Shown: positions 10,867-22,211 of the stretch, piece by piece | Numbering within the stretch: the stretch's first letter is position 1 | How the letters are laid out: each line of letters opens with the position of its first letter | Notes under the pieces: model-generated | Database searches by the model: none | Seen by the model: only the letters and a program-made list of their open reading frames with translations | What the model was told of the DNA's origin: nothing | From: Romanomermis culicivorax | Lineage: Eukaryota; Nematoda; Enoplea; Mermithida; Mermithidae | DNA length: 64,000 nt | Assembly (NCBI GenBank): GCA_963922205.1 | Contig: CAWUHX010000160.1 | Coordinates: forward strand, 124,001 to 188,000 | Direction of reading: 5' to 3' | Made by a program: the position numbers and the translations under genes

Positions 10867-12346
10867 AAGACGACTTTTTTTAGTTAGTTAATGTGTGCTT
10901 GGATGCAGGTTTTTTTGCACAGTCCAGGTTGCAATGTGAAACTTGGGGAAATATTTTGGTTGCACAGATGGATTTTTGGTTGCTAGCTCTAAAATCAATA
11001 AATTAGCTTATGTTTATCATAAAAAATATCGGAAGCTGGCTTTCTTGTATTTCATTCGATTCAAGTCGGTCTTCGACTTTCAAAACCCAATTTTCAGAAT
11101 TTTAGAGAAAATGAAAAAGGTTGATATGAATTAACTGATTCGGCGCGTGGCGCCGAAAATTTTTTCTGGATTTGGATATTCTGAAACACTGGGATATTCT
11201 GAAACACAACACTTTCATTTTTTATTTCCTAGACGGAAGGTTTAATTTTTCATTAAAGGTTGATGAATTTTCATTCGGGCAAGCTGTACAATTTAAAAGC
11301 TAGGAAAGCAACCAAGAATTTTCATTCTTCAACGACAAAGAATTTCGACTTGGACTAAAAATTCTTTAATCACACAAGTGTCAAAATTTTTGAATCGAAC
11401 TTGTCTTTACTGTAGTTTGTTCATTTTGAACTTAGATTACGTTGAAACTTTCGTTCTGTTTTATTTCCGTTTTTTAACCTTTCCAATTTCTGGATGTTTT
11501 TTCTCGCTATCTTTGTGTATTTTCTTCTTACTTTTGTTCGGTCGTAAATATGTTTTTAGTGTTTCACCGTAATACTCTCTGGATTTTTATATTTGCTTTC
11601 TTTTGTCTTCGACTAGTAAACATCAACATCAATTTGTTCCACAATGCTTGTAGATTGGACTTCGATCAAACTCGAAAATTTCAAATTTTTCCTCAATTTT
11701 AATTAATTAACGGCTTCAATTAACGTTTGTCAACCACCTCCTCCCCTAACTTCCATTTGCCGACGGATACTTCCCTCAGCCGTTCGGAAATCAGCGAAAA
11801 ATATCTTTTTTTTTTGGTCAAAAATGATTTTTTGATGCAAAAATCGGTTAAAAATAGAAAAATTGTCGGCCCTTCGCACCCATCACTCTTAGAACGAAAA
11901 TTCATCATCACGGGCGTGCTTTGTCTATTTTTGACCAAAAAGCGCATTTTAGGACACCTGCTGATTCCCCCCCCCCAGAACTTTCTAAAGTTGCCTAACT
12001 CTCTTCCCTTAAAATGACTTTTATCGTGTACTCAACTGGTAAGAGATCTTACAATGACGTAGGATTCGGCTGGGCGATTCCGGAAGTTTGAAGGGGCCCA
12101 ATCATCGCTTCAACTACAGGTCTCTTTTTGTGATCATTAATGGTCAGTATTTCGCCGAAAATTGGAATTTTTTATTAATCTTCTGAATTTTTTCTCTTGC
12201 TCGCTAGATTGGAGTTTCGCAAACCTTCTGAACGTGAACTTTTGCATTGAAAAAAAGACGTTTTTCTAGACTGCAAATTTATGGCTTCTATTTATTAATA
12301 ATTTTTGCGAAGTCTCATTTTTTAACATTCGAAAACATAATATATA
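10867..12346. other. Gene-free AT-rich DNA
   Basis: No convincing gene. A GGCGCGTGGCGCC palindrome lies at about 11141-11155, and a short direct duplication (GGATATTCTGAAACAC) lies around 11170-11210. The region appears to be decayed repeat sequence. Confidence 0.4.
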
Positions 12347-12806
12347 CATACCTGTAATTGGGGGGGGGGGGACCCCACCTCCAACGTAGTCGAAATTCGT
12401 ACCCAGGGCCGCGCACAAGGGGGAGCGGGGGGGCGCTCCCCCCCCCCCCCCCCGTTGAGGCAGCAGGCACACAGTGTATCGCGTAAAATCAATATTTTCT
12501 GGGGCTATTCAGCGAAAAAGTTTAGTCCGCCCCCCCCCCCATGAAAAAATCCTGCGCACGGCCCTGACCCAAATGTTGGGGCTCCCACGCCCAACTTGGT
12601 CAACCCTATACCCAACCCCCTCCCCAAGCTGGGAAAAATTGGGAAAAATTAGGAAAAAAGTGGCTTTTTTGGTAAAATTTTCGAAATTTTTTCGACTTTT
12701 TTGGGGTCTTTTTTGGGGTCCTCAAAATTTTGGAAATTTCGGGACCCCCAGCCCAAAATTTTCGGTTTACCTCCCCCCCTAACTGGTCGGATCTCTTACA
12801 GGTATG
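12347..12806. mobile_element. M3 MITE, copy 5, with a nested insert
   Basis: The ends are CATACCTGTAATTGG and CTCTTACAGGTATG. The left flank is AATATATA; the right copy becomes AATATATA exactly once the element at 12814-14312 and its duplication are removed. The body is enlarged by the small element at 12404-12566. It holds long G and C homopolymers, which are assembly-prone. Confidence 0.8.
12404..12566. mobile_element. CAGGGCCG-ended MITE inside M3 copy 5
   Basis: The left end CAGGGCCGCGCAC mirrors the right end GTGCGCACGGCCCTG-like sequence (GCGCACGGCCCTG). The same CACGGCCCTG end recurs near 39175. No clear TSD is visible because the flanks are homopolymer-rich. Confidence 0.55.
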
Positions 12807-12813
12807 AATATAT

Positions 12814-14312
12814 TAGGATTGTCCCGGGGCAGACATCTTAGCCGGGGCCGGGGCAGACATATATATAACATATTAACATATACGTCACAGTGGTACCATA
12901 CTTCTTGTATCACATCGAAAAATTTTTAAGGTGATTCTTTTTCTTTTAATTTCATGTCAGCTATGATACTGCATTGATTGATAGGTTAGATAGGGTCTGA
13001 TGCAGACAAAAAAATTAAATTTTTAAGATAATTGTCATTACAAAAAATTAGGAAACTCATTCTTTTCCCGAAGAAACTACATTGCATACATGAACTTGTA
13101 TCGATTCATCTGCAGGGTTTTTTAGCATGGTGCTATCGATCGTAATCACCGTTTATTAGCCTAGGTAATCATAATAATAAACAGTCTTTTCAGATCAATG
13201 AAACCACGAGAATTAAGGTTGCAAAAAATTCAGCAGCAACTTTCAATCTTTTAGTCGAAAATTTTCCAAATTTCAAAGTTCTAGAATGCGGGAAAATGTA
13301 TCTTTCTCAACATGTTAAATACAAAAATTATGCGCGCACCCGATAGTTTAGATTCCCCAAACAGATGAAATATCTGTCATTTTTCTGCTGTGATTATGTT
13401 TGAATCATATTTCAAATCGGATGTTCACAAAACAGTAAAATATTCAAACACTGCAGAAGGATTGAGAAAAATCTTGCTTTTTTTAACTATGTCAAGAAAC
13501 AATACAAGGTTGAACATCATCCACGAGATAGGACGACATTTTTCAACCGTGAATCAGAACTAACATTCAAAATTATAAATCATTTGAATCTGGCGCAAAG
13601 CGTTGGATCAGGATTTTTTGTTTTAAAATGCATGAAAATGACTTTCCAGACAGGAAATCCTATAACGTAATCAAAAGAATCGTCAGGCTTTAGGTTGCAC
13701 TGTACATCAAAAAATCTGTACAGTACGGATCCGTACCAGCCCAAAAAAACTCCGTCTGGTACGGAAAAAACTCCTCACTGGAAGGGAGAAACTTTTGAAA
13801 AATGTTCGAGAACAAAGTTGGAGATATCGCAAAATTGTGGTGAAAAATAAAAAATCACCATTTTCCCAAATAACAACTTTGTCAACATCCTCATTCCCTT
13901 TGTCACTTTTGCATAGTGAATGACTGTGGCTCGTATCTGAATTCGCTTCAGCTCTAACTTCTTGGACACTACTTAGGTAATTTGAAAACATATTTTGACA
14001 TGTATGCTGAAGTTTAGGCAAATCAGTAATAATGAATAGCTAATATAATTTTGTACGTTTTCTGAAAAAATCAATTAAAGTTGAAGTGCAGTTCCGGATA
14101 CAATGAAAACTTTTAAGCTTTTATCCAAATAGAACATGAATTTAGTGATTCCTAAAAGTATTACTGTCAAACTAACTACTGAATATTTACTTGTCACAGT
14201 CTAAACTTCAATTTTATTATAAATCGAGCTTGTTATACTATCAAAAATACTAATTTTTTGTAGGCATGGGGCCGGGGCAGCTGCCCCGGGGCCGGGGCCT
14301 GGGACAACCCTA
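12814..14312. mobile_element. 1.5-kb hAT-type element with TAGGRTTGTCCC ends
   Basis: The ends TAGGATTGTCCC and GGGACAACCCTA are inverted. GAATATAT is duplicated exactly at 12806-12813 and 14313-14320. GC-rich CCGGGGC/GCCCCGG stretches lie just inside both ends. The interior (13700-14200) is homologous, in reverse, to 56480-56960. A minus-strand ORF of about 104 codons at 13707-14021 shows no domain I recognise. It inserted into the right TSD of the M3 copy beside it, so it is the younger of the two. Confidence 0.8.
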
Positions 14313-14320
14313 GAATATAT

Positions 14321-14848
14321 AATATATTTTTGGAAGAAAATTCCGGGTCTCGGGGGAAGAAACAAATGAAAACCGATTTCTTTGATTTTGATTTATTTCT
14401 CAATGTTGCGAAGATTTATTTTCCATCGTTTTATGTTGAAACCCAAAAAATTTTTCGGCGCTCCTCCCGAATTCATGAGAAATCTATCATTAATATGCCT
14501 CCAACTGTTATAGAACAATTGTGTCGTTCATAAGCACGGTGTGATTAATCGGGCTCGAATTTTGTTTTTTCGATTTTCTCACTTTTGATGGTTACTGAGT
14601 CTGAAAACATCAGAATGTTCGGGTATGTTCCTGAAATGCGTGAAAAAATCCGTGAACACATTATAAACGTTTTTTAAAAATGTAGAAAAATCTCCGAGAA
14701 ATAAACAGTAGCTCCAATCCGTTCCGTTACCTCGTCATCCCTTCCACCTTGCTTCTATATATTTTTGTGTCCGATATCAATCAATTTTTCAGAGAAATCG
14801 TCGTTCTATAAATTTATATAGCCTACATTACCTTACTTTACGTTAGCA
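14321..14848. other. Upstream region of the CIR1-like gene
   Basis: This AT-rich segment ends at the CIR1 start codon and presumably holds its promoter and 5' UTR. No TATA box or initiator can be defended by eye. A decayed TTTTTCGGCGCTCC motif near 14450 suggests old repeat sequence. Confidence 0.35.
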
Positions 14849-17800
14849 ATGGGGAAGGGCTTTCAAAATTTTATGTCCAAAAAGGACTTTCATCCCTCGG
14901 CTATTTGGAATTTGGAGAAAGTAAGTCGAGTTGAACGGATTAATTAAGCTGAAGCTTAGGCTGCATTGCAGTACAAGTTCTTACCTACGAAGCTGAGCTT
15001 GCGGCATGATCACCAAGAACTGCGACGTGATTTCTAGATTCTTTATTCAAGCAATCAGATTAGTTTTTTACCCATATACCATCAAGTTCAGGCATATCTT
15101 TATTGCTCAACGTTGTGCAATAGGGATACAACGGGTATTCGAATTTAAACCGATATAAGTGGCAACCAATCCATTTTTGATACCTGAATCAAAATGAACC
15201 ATTTACCAGATATCATACCTGTACTTGGGGGGGGGGGTTGGGGGGGACCCCCCCCCCCCCAACTCGGCCAACCCTATACCCAAAATCATTTCCCCCCCAA
15301 CCCCCCCCCCAGTTTGGAAAAAAAATTTTTTTTTTCAAAAAAGTGTATGTTTTTTGGCCTTTTTTGGGAAAAATTACGACTTTTTCCTACCCCCCCCCCC
15401 AAAAATTTCGGATTTACCCCCCCCCCCAACTGGTCGGAGGTCTTACAGGTATGCCAGATATCTATACTTGTAAGACCCCAGGTGGGTTGGGCGAAGGCCA
15501 TACATGCAACGGACCCCGAGATCTGGGCGGAGAGTCATCGATTGCGCAAAATTTTAGGTAAGGGGTCCTTGAATAAAAAAAATTTGGAGTAGAGTTCACT
15601 TTTTCAGTTATTCCTTGAATGGTTTGAGCATAGGATCAGATTTTCAATTGTTAATGATCATTATAAAGCTGTGCAGTCGATTCAATCAATTGGCCCTTTA
15701 TGTTAAAGCCCAAATATTCTTAGAGTAAAATCATCTGTTACAACATAACTAGCACGACGTCTGATCTATTGGATAGAAAATTTTACTTACATTCAGTGTT
15801 TTTTATACTCAGTCAATTTGTACTCCTACAAACGACCTCTCAAAAACCGTTTGTACGCCAAAATTCTTGTTTTTACGGTACTTTTTTATATAAAAATTAA
15901 CATTTTTGATTCGATTTCATGGAAAAATACATTTTAACGAAAATATACGTTTGTATTAAGCTCCAGAAGAACGCAAGGGTCAGTGAAAAAAACATTTATT
16001 GCCACCAGATAAAGTTGACTATCAATCGACACAATAAACTTTAAAACTGCCAAAAACGGCAGTTTTAAAGTTTATTGTGTTCCATAGCTGCTACTTTGTC
16101 ATCATTAATGCAAATGCATAACAAACAAGTCCTAACAAGCCCATGGATACCGAATAGTGACGGCTGTTGAGTGATGGAAAATTTTTTTGCACTAAAATTT
16201 TTGTTTGTACTGGTACAATCGAAGCCAAAATTTTCGTTTGTACGCTGGACCATTTCGTTTGTACAGTACAAAAAACACTGCTTACCATACATGTAACGGG
16301 GCCCCGGGGTCTGAGGGGGGGGTTCGAGCGACTTTTTTTGGGCCGGGTGTCAGTAATTCCCAAAGTTTTTGAGGGGAGAGGTCTATCGAGGGAAAAAATT
16401 CGATTTTTTCAAGAAAAAAGTCAACAAATAGTTCAAAAATAGTAATTTTTTCTAAAAAGACCAAAAAAATGTATTAATGGCGCGAAGCGCCGAGAAAATT
16501 CACATTTTTGACCACTTTTTGTTCAAAAATAGACATTTTTCAGAATTTTCCGACCAAAAGTATGGGTGTCCCCAACAGCTACCATATGGTTAGCCATAGG
16601 ATTGGAAAATCCTGGGGGGACGGTCGCCCAATGGCTAGTCATATGGTCGACAATTTCTGAGGGGAGAGTTCCCAGAGCACTCCCCCCCAATTACATGTAT
16701 GCTGCTTACATTATGAACAAATTATGTCCTAGCTTTACTGAATTACCTGAACGTGGTTAAATTCAAGATCAGTACCCGAATAAATGAATGCGTGTTACCC
16801 GAATCCCAATCCAACCAAATTTACTTCGCAATCCTATTGTGCACTGTTCAGTACGGAATTTCAATAAACGATAGAAATTTTACTTAAATTGGTTTCGATT
16901 TTCTCAGGTATTCGTTGCTAGAAAGAAAGCTGAATTAGAAAAGAAGAAACAAGACGACCTGCGCGCCCAGTACGATAAAGAGCAGGAATTGCTAAACAAT
17001 AAGTAAAATTGAGATGTTTTTATAGAAAATAATTTTTTGATCTTATCATAAACTTTAGAGCTCTTTTGGGCGATGAAAAAGCTCGATTAGGTTTGGCTTT
17101 TATGTATGAACTTCCTGCCGGATTGAAGAAAGACGAAACAGAAGTTAAACCAGCTCTCGAACCTAAATTTGAATGGCAACGGAAATATAATGCTCCAAGA
17201 GAAGAGTAAGCTTGCACACAGCTGTAGATAAATTTTTAATTTTGAGCTATTCGTAGTGAATGCGATAAATATATTTCCCTCGATTTAATGAAATAAAGTT
17301 CTCTAATTTTTCATCTCAGGTGGGCTAAGGGTGATGAGTCGATTAGTGATCAGCCCTTTGGAATTCAAGTTAGAAACGTTCGCTGCGTAAAATGCCACAC
17401 CTGGGGACACGTGAATACTGATAGAGAATGCCCATTATATAATATGTCCGGTACAAAAGAAGATCCAGGAAGTAATTTGAAAATGATTTCTTTTGAACCC
17501 TACATTCGTGAAAGTGTTGAAGCTTTTTTCATCAGAACATTTCGTTCCTTAGAATCTGTTTGAAAGTAGCCTAAAAGCTAAATATCTGTATCGTTCTATG
17601 GAGCTAACAAGAGTTCCAGTATAGAATTTCAAATTTTTTTGGCTTCCCCTTATATTTTTTGTCCGTTTTCAGCCAGTACTAATCCTTCTGACTTGATCCG
17701 AGAAGCCAAACGTAGGAAAGTCTACACCGTCGATGAGTCTTGCCCGCCTCCTGGACCTTCAAGTTCTTCGACGGAACCCAAGCGAGGTACCTATAACCAT

Positions 17801-18589
17801 ACATGTAACCGAGTCCCGAGATATGGGGGGTCACTTATTCCCCAAAATCTTAGAGGAGTGGTCCTCACTCACCCCTCTCCTCCCACTCGATGAAAAGTCC
17901 GGGGATCCTACCCCTGGAAAATTCTTTGTCGTTCATGTCTGGTGAGGGGATCGCCCGATGATCAGCTGTATGGTGAACAATTTCTGTTGGGCGTTCCTAT
18001 GGCACTTCCCCTCAATTACATGTATGCCTATAACCTAAAATCCTACTTTGCTTAACTCTACAAATTCGTATTTGTCTTGTTATAGAAAAAATCGACAACG
18101 AAGAATTGATGCGTGAAATGAAATCGGAATACGGTTTAACGCTGAAAAACAACATTGTCGAAGACCTAAGGGTTGATAAAGCATTAGAAGTATTTTTCAA
18201 TTTCATCTATTTTGGAGAGCTTCTTTTTTGTCACATTTTTTTATTTTTCGCTATGCTTCTTCTATTTCTCGCTACGTTTCACTTATGTTCATATTATTTT
18301 ATAGAATATCGACAAAAAAGCAGTGGACAAACCCACCGTCAAAAATTTTGAAGATTGGTTTTATAAGAAAAGCGATTCGGAACAGCAGCAAATGATGTTT
18401 CGCTTCTTATCATCTATAACGCCCAAGGAGAGGTCAAAAATTTTCAAGTATGTATTTCAATGTTGCGATTTAGAATCGATATTTTGTATCTTTTCAAGTG
18501 TGGAGTGCATAAGCTATACTTTTAATACCTGCAACGAGTTAAGTGACAATAATACTGATATTAGTATTGTTTTACAAGGTTCTTTATAA
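14849..18589 (+). CDS. CIR1: CIR1-type transcriptional corepressor, 7 exons
   Basis: Exons read 14849-14920, 16908-17002, 17059-17205, 17320-17471, 17673-17786, 18086-18189 and 18305-18589, all with GT-AG introns and consistent phases, giving about 322 residues. The N-terminus [17 protein letters not shown] matches the Cir_N domain of CIR1 (corepressor interacting with RBPJ), which links the CBF1/RBPJ factor to histone deacetylase and also associates with splicing factors in the nucleus. A conserved [13 protein letters not shown] block leads into a CCHC knuckle ([16 protein letters not shown]). The long K/R/S-rich tail of vertebrate CIR1 (450 aa) is not seen. The 3' end is less certain: a GTATGT donor at 18448 could splice to about 18500 in the same frame and reach the same stop at 18589, which overlaps the transferrin stop on the other strand. 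Confidence 0.85.
15214..15453. mobile_element. M3 MITE, copy 6, in CIR1 intron 1
   Basis: The ends are CATACCTGTACTTGG and GTCTTACAGGTATG, with perfect 8-bp duplication CCAGATAT at 15206-15213 and 15454-15461. The interior shares the TGTATGTTTTTTGGCC segment and C runs of the family. Confidence 0.88.
15794..16280. mobile_element. CAGTGTTTTTT MITE in CIR1 intron 1
   Basis: The ends are CAGTGTTTTTTATAC and GTACAAAAAACACTG. CTTACATT lies at the left (15786-15793) and is restored exactly at the right once the neighbouring MITE at 16286-16701 is removed. The interior is rich in CGTTTGTAC motifs and contains the perfect hairpin at 16029-16080. It belongs to the same end-type as the hAT-like elements at 8051-10054 and 28330-28914. 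Confidence 0.85.
16029..16080. repeat. Perfect 23-bp inverted repeat with 6-nt loop
   Basis: 16029-16051 is the exact reverse complement of 16058-16080 (left arm begins ACACAATAAACTTTAAAAC), and the loop is AAAAAC. It lies inside the MITE at 15794-16280. A perfect stem in an otherwise decayed element suggests recent formation. Confidence 0.9.
16286..16701. mobile_element. CATACATGTAA MITE (family M2), copy 1
   Basis: The ends are CATACATGTAACGGGG and AATTACATGTATG. The perfect TSD CTGCTTAC (16278-16285 and 16702-16709) includes the last three bases of the adjacent MITE, so this one inserted second. A GGCGCGAAGCGCC palindrome sits at about 16479-16491. The small ORFs crossing it are chance. 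Confidence 0.88.
17798..18026. mobile_element. M2 MITE, copy 2, beside a CIR1 splice donor
   Basis: The ends are CATACATGTAACC and AATTACATGTATG, with perfect TSD CCTATAAC at 17790-17797 and 18027-18034. It starts eleven bases after the last base of exon 5 (17786), so the left TSD begins within the donor site region (GTACCT). Confidence 0.9.
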
Positions 18590-21500
18590 ATCATGCTAGC
18601 TGCCGAACATTGAGTACTTGTTTCCCAAGCCCCAACGTAATCTGATCCCAAGACATCGTTCAACGTATCTTCGGGCCACACGGGTTTCAGTTTCACTGTA
18701 TTGAACGTAAAAATTGTTCTTGGATCTAACGGTGTAGCGAAAATCGAGAAAAAATTATTATCCACATCGTCGTTGAAATTTTTGCCGAAAATTTCTTGAG
18801 CTTTCATCAATAATTGAGTAATTCTTCGGCGGTCTTCGTCGTCGGTTCTAGATATTTTCGAAACAACGATAATTTTCGATGGTATTTTCAACCAGTAACA
18901 TTGCTGATAATTTCTCACAGAAGCTCTCGTGCCATTCAAGCATAATAGCTCGAAATATTGATCGGCTAATTTTATATTTTGTAGCAGAGTTTGATTGTCC
19001 ACGAAAGCTACGTCGCCTAAACCTTTGCCAAGACATTTAATGGCGCCCGCGGGACCAAAATAGGGGCTTTCGGAGTTACATTTATTTCCGCATAAAGAGC
19101 ATAGATTATCGTAATAGTTATGCTTGTGCTTGCCGTAAGTTCCTATTTCCGGGACGCAGCTCTCCCAAAAAAAGCTCCCTGGAAATATAGAAATTCGAGT
19201 CTTATCGGGATTGATAAGTTTTGTGGAATAGAAAATCGTAAAGTATTGTTGTTCTGAAATATCGAGGTTTACTTTCGAAGAAAAACTTTTCTTTTTTAAT
19301 TAAAATTCTCAAAAAATTCAATTACAGACTGTTCGTGTTCATTCTAATTTTTATGTGGTAAAATTCATTACCTGCCGCTTGAGCGTAATCGCAATCTTTG
19401 ATATTGATGTACCCTTTCGATTGTAAGATATGTAAGGGACCTTGCCAACCTAGAACATCGTTCGCACCCGGGTGACAGGATTTCGTTCCCATCAGATTAT
19501 CGATTGAAAAATTCGATCCTCTGTTGACTACGGCTAGACCGTATAAACTGGCGTCACTACCATCGGAGTAAATTTCGGCAGCCACAGGAATCAGGTCCTG
19601 CAATCTTCGGGCCTGAAATTTCGATGAGTTAATTGAAACGTGCCACATTTACCGAAAATTTTAACGTGCATTGTTCGAGTTAATTTTTAGTGTTTCTCAA
19701 AGCCAGAATCCAAATATCTTCATGTATCGAATAGATATTATAGAATCGCATCGTTTTTTTTCATTGATTTACTTCAACTTTTCATTTCTCAAATACCACC
19801 CTGTTTGTCCATGACGATGACATATATTTTCCTCCGCTTTCTCACCTCTAGAACTTCGTTTGATCTCGCTATGGTTAGGTCAGTGATACCTTGCTTTGTC
19901 CACTGAAGACATTCAACGTGATTTTTCGCTAGTTGACAGTTCATGAAAGGCCGAAATCTTTTCGTCAAGAAAGCCATGGTCATTTCTCTACATTTTTCCA
20001 AGTCTTCTTTGGTATGAACGCACCATTTCAAGGCCATTGGTTCGCCACAGTCTATCTTGGGCAATGGTCGGCCTTCCATGGACCGCACAAAAATTGGCCC
20101 TAAATATTTTTCGTAAGTATTATGGAAGTAAACATCTTCTAAACTTTTAACGTCGCTTCCCGATAAAACGATGCGGTCGAGCCATTTTGGTCTTTGGGTT
20201 TCGTTTCGTCCAAATTTGGCGACAATCTTGAGAATCGTTTTCTTGTAAGAATTTCCCGAGGATCCGAACGAATTTGATGAAATGACTAATGCGTTGGTTC
20301 TTCGGCCCATCCATTCGCAGGGTTTCGTTAAATTTTTCCGGGTGCCTAAGATTGAGGATGGCATGTGTTTACGCAATTTTACTTTTGAAATACTTGTAAC
20401 TTTGGAAGTGTGAAATGGAATGAATTCTTTGTAATCTTTTACGTTTTTTTGGGTACGTTAACTCTCGAATTTTCAGTATTTGTGTCGGGGGCTTGACAGA
20501 TAAGAACTGAAATATAGAAGATCCTTTTTTCTTTCATGAGTGAGTCCGTGATGCAGAATAGAATAGAAGGAAAATCAAGATTGTACCTCGAATTACAATT
20601 TAAAATTTAAGTTTATTTTAATTAATTTAAATAAATTTAATTAATTAAAATAAACGTTGAAAAAGTCACTGCCAGTTGACCGATCAAAACTATTTGGTTG
20701 ATTCAAACCTTTTGTTTGTAATGAATTATTATTATATCAGAATTGATTCATTGGAAATTGCACCTTTTCATTAAAATCCATATTTTGCACAGTTTCCAGG
20801 ATGTGATGTCACCCTAGTTTCTCGCTGAAAATTTCCAGAAAACGCTTTACGGGTGTTTTTAGGACCATATCGAGAAATTTAACAAGCTTTTTATTTTTTC
20901 TTACCTTGAATGCAAAGTAGTTCGTACGAATTGGGATCCAAATTCAAGTTTTTCACTGCTTTACTTGACGTTACCGCGGCGTCTGCCTGATTATTGACCA
21001 GACACCTCAATGCTCCTTCATTTCCGGCGAAATAATCCTGCTGGCTGCAAGTCGACTTGCATAATTTGCATAATTTATCGCGGTATCGTTCACCCAATTT
21101 AGAATCGCTCGTCCATTCGCCCGGTACGCAGGAATAGTTGAAAAATTGCGCTAAACTGGGTATGGTCGATCGGCATTGTTTTCTATAGACTTTAGCCAAT
21201 CCTAGGGGGAAAAGTACGTTGACCAGGGCCTGGTATTGAAGGTTGAATTCATCGGCACCGCTGAGGCAAATTCTTTTGGCTTGCAGATCCTGGAGGCCTG
21301 TCTAGGAAAAAGTTTAAATAAAATTGAGTAATTTTTTGTTTTACAAATTTATTATTTTTTCATTTCTTAATTTTTTTACTTGACTGGTTCGAATGAATTT
21401 TTGATTGATTTCTTCACATTGTTCGTGCGTTTACTTTACCTTCGGCGAAATAATGCAATTTTTTCACTACGACCACAACATCGTCCGAAAAAAACCGTCG

Positions 21501-21801
21501 AATTTTCTATTCTTTCGAACAAAATCGGTTTCAAATTGAAATACTTTCCAGCCACGAAAATTTGTTCGGCATTCAAATTGATAATATCGGCTTTGTTTTC
21601 TTTGATCATTCGCATGCAATCGAATACGTGGCGCGATTCTAGGCAGGATATTTCGGCCGTTTTGGTTTCCATCAAATTTCGAGACATTTCTTGACATAAG
21701 TTCATTTCTTTGGTGTTCTTGGTGCACCACCTCAATCGACTTTCAGCTAGAATTAGTAAAAGAGGACCGCAAATTGCGAAAACTACTCCAAAATATTTCA
21801 T
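18514..21801 (-). CDS. Two-lobed transferrin with GPI-type tail (melanotransferrin-like), 5 exons
   Basis: Minus-strand exons are 21801-21440, 21297-20905, 20399-19846, 19612-19372 and 19178-18514, with phases that agree, giving about 737 residues, close to vertebrate melanotransferrin. Transferrins bind ferric iron in two homologous lobes. A signal peptide (MKYFGVVFAICGPLLLILA) precedes LRWCTKN, the usual lobe start, and the second lobe begins with LKWCVHTKEDLEKC. Repeated family blocks are visible: CVPG, LCKLC, EGALRCLV in lobe 1 and CVPE, LCSLC, GAIKCLGKGLGDVAFV in lobe 2. The C-terminus is hydrophobic ([16 protein letters not shown]), as in GPI-anchored forms, so membrane attachment outside the cell is inferred. 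Exon 1 has one extra T in a seven-T run near 21480-21490 that shifts the frame before DDVVVVVKKLHYFAEG. A homopolymer error is as likely as a real mutation. Iron ligands were not assigned. Confidence 0.87.
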
Positions 21802-22211
21802 GATGATGGTCGCATTTGTTAAGAGTATGAAAAATTCCAATAAAACGAGATTTCGTGAATTCATTTTCTTTTTTCAAAATTTCGTTCGTTTTGCATAAGT
21901 TGATGTTTGTTTTGGCCTATTGGATGATGTGCTTAGTACATTATAACTGGTTTATCTGACAGCTTGAGTATTCCTCACAAAAGAACGGCTTCTACTTATG
22001 TAAATAGACGGTATAAATTTGTAGAAGAACGAAAAAAACTGAAATTTGTATGGGATATGACTACGAATTGGTTATTTCAATTTTCCAATTTTATAGTCTG
22101 AACGTTCGACAATTTTCGAATAGCTGGTAATAAAATTTTTTTTTTGATTAGACTCTCGTTCCCATCCCGCTACAATTTTTGAAGCATTTTAAAGCAAAAT
22201 TTAAATTCGTC
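21802..22211. other. Upstream of the transferrin gene, up to the adapter
   Basis: An AT-rich 5' flank that presumably holds the transferrin promoter. No site can be defended. Its link to the sequence beyond the gap is doubtful because synthetic adapter follows directly at 22212. Confidence 0.4.

Noticed and set aside
21380-21694. Plus-strand ORF of about 104 codons
   Set aside because: It is the antisense shadow of transferrin exon 1 with no domain of its own.
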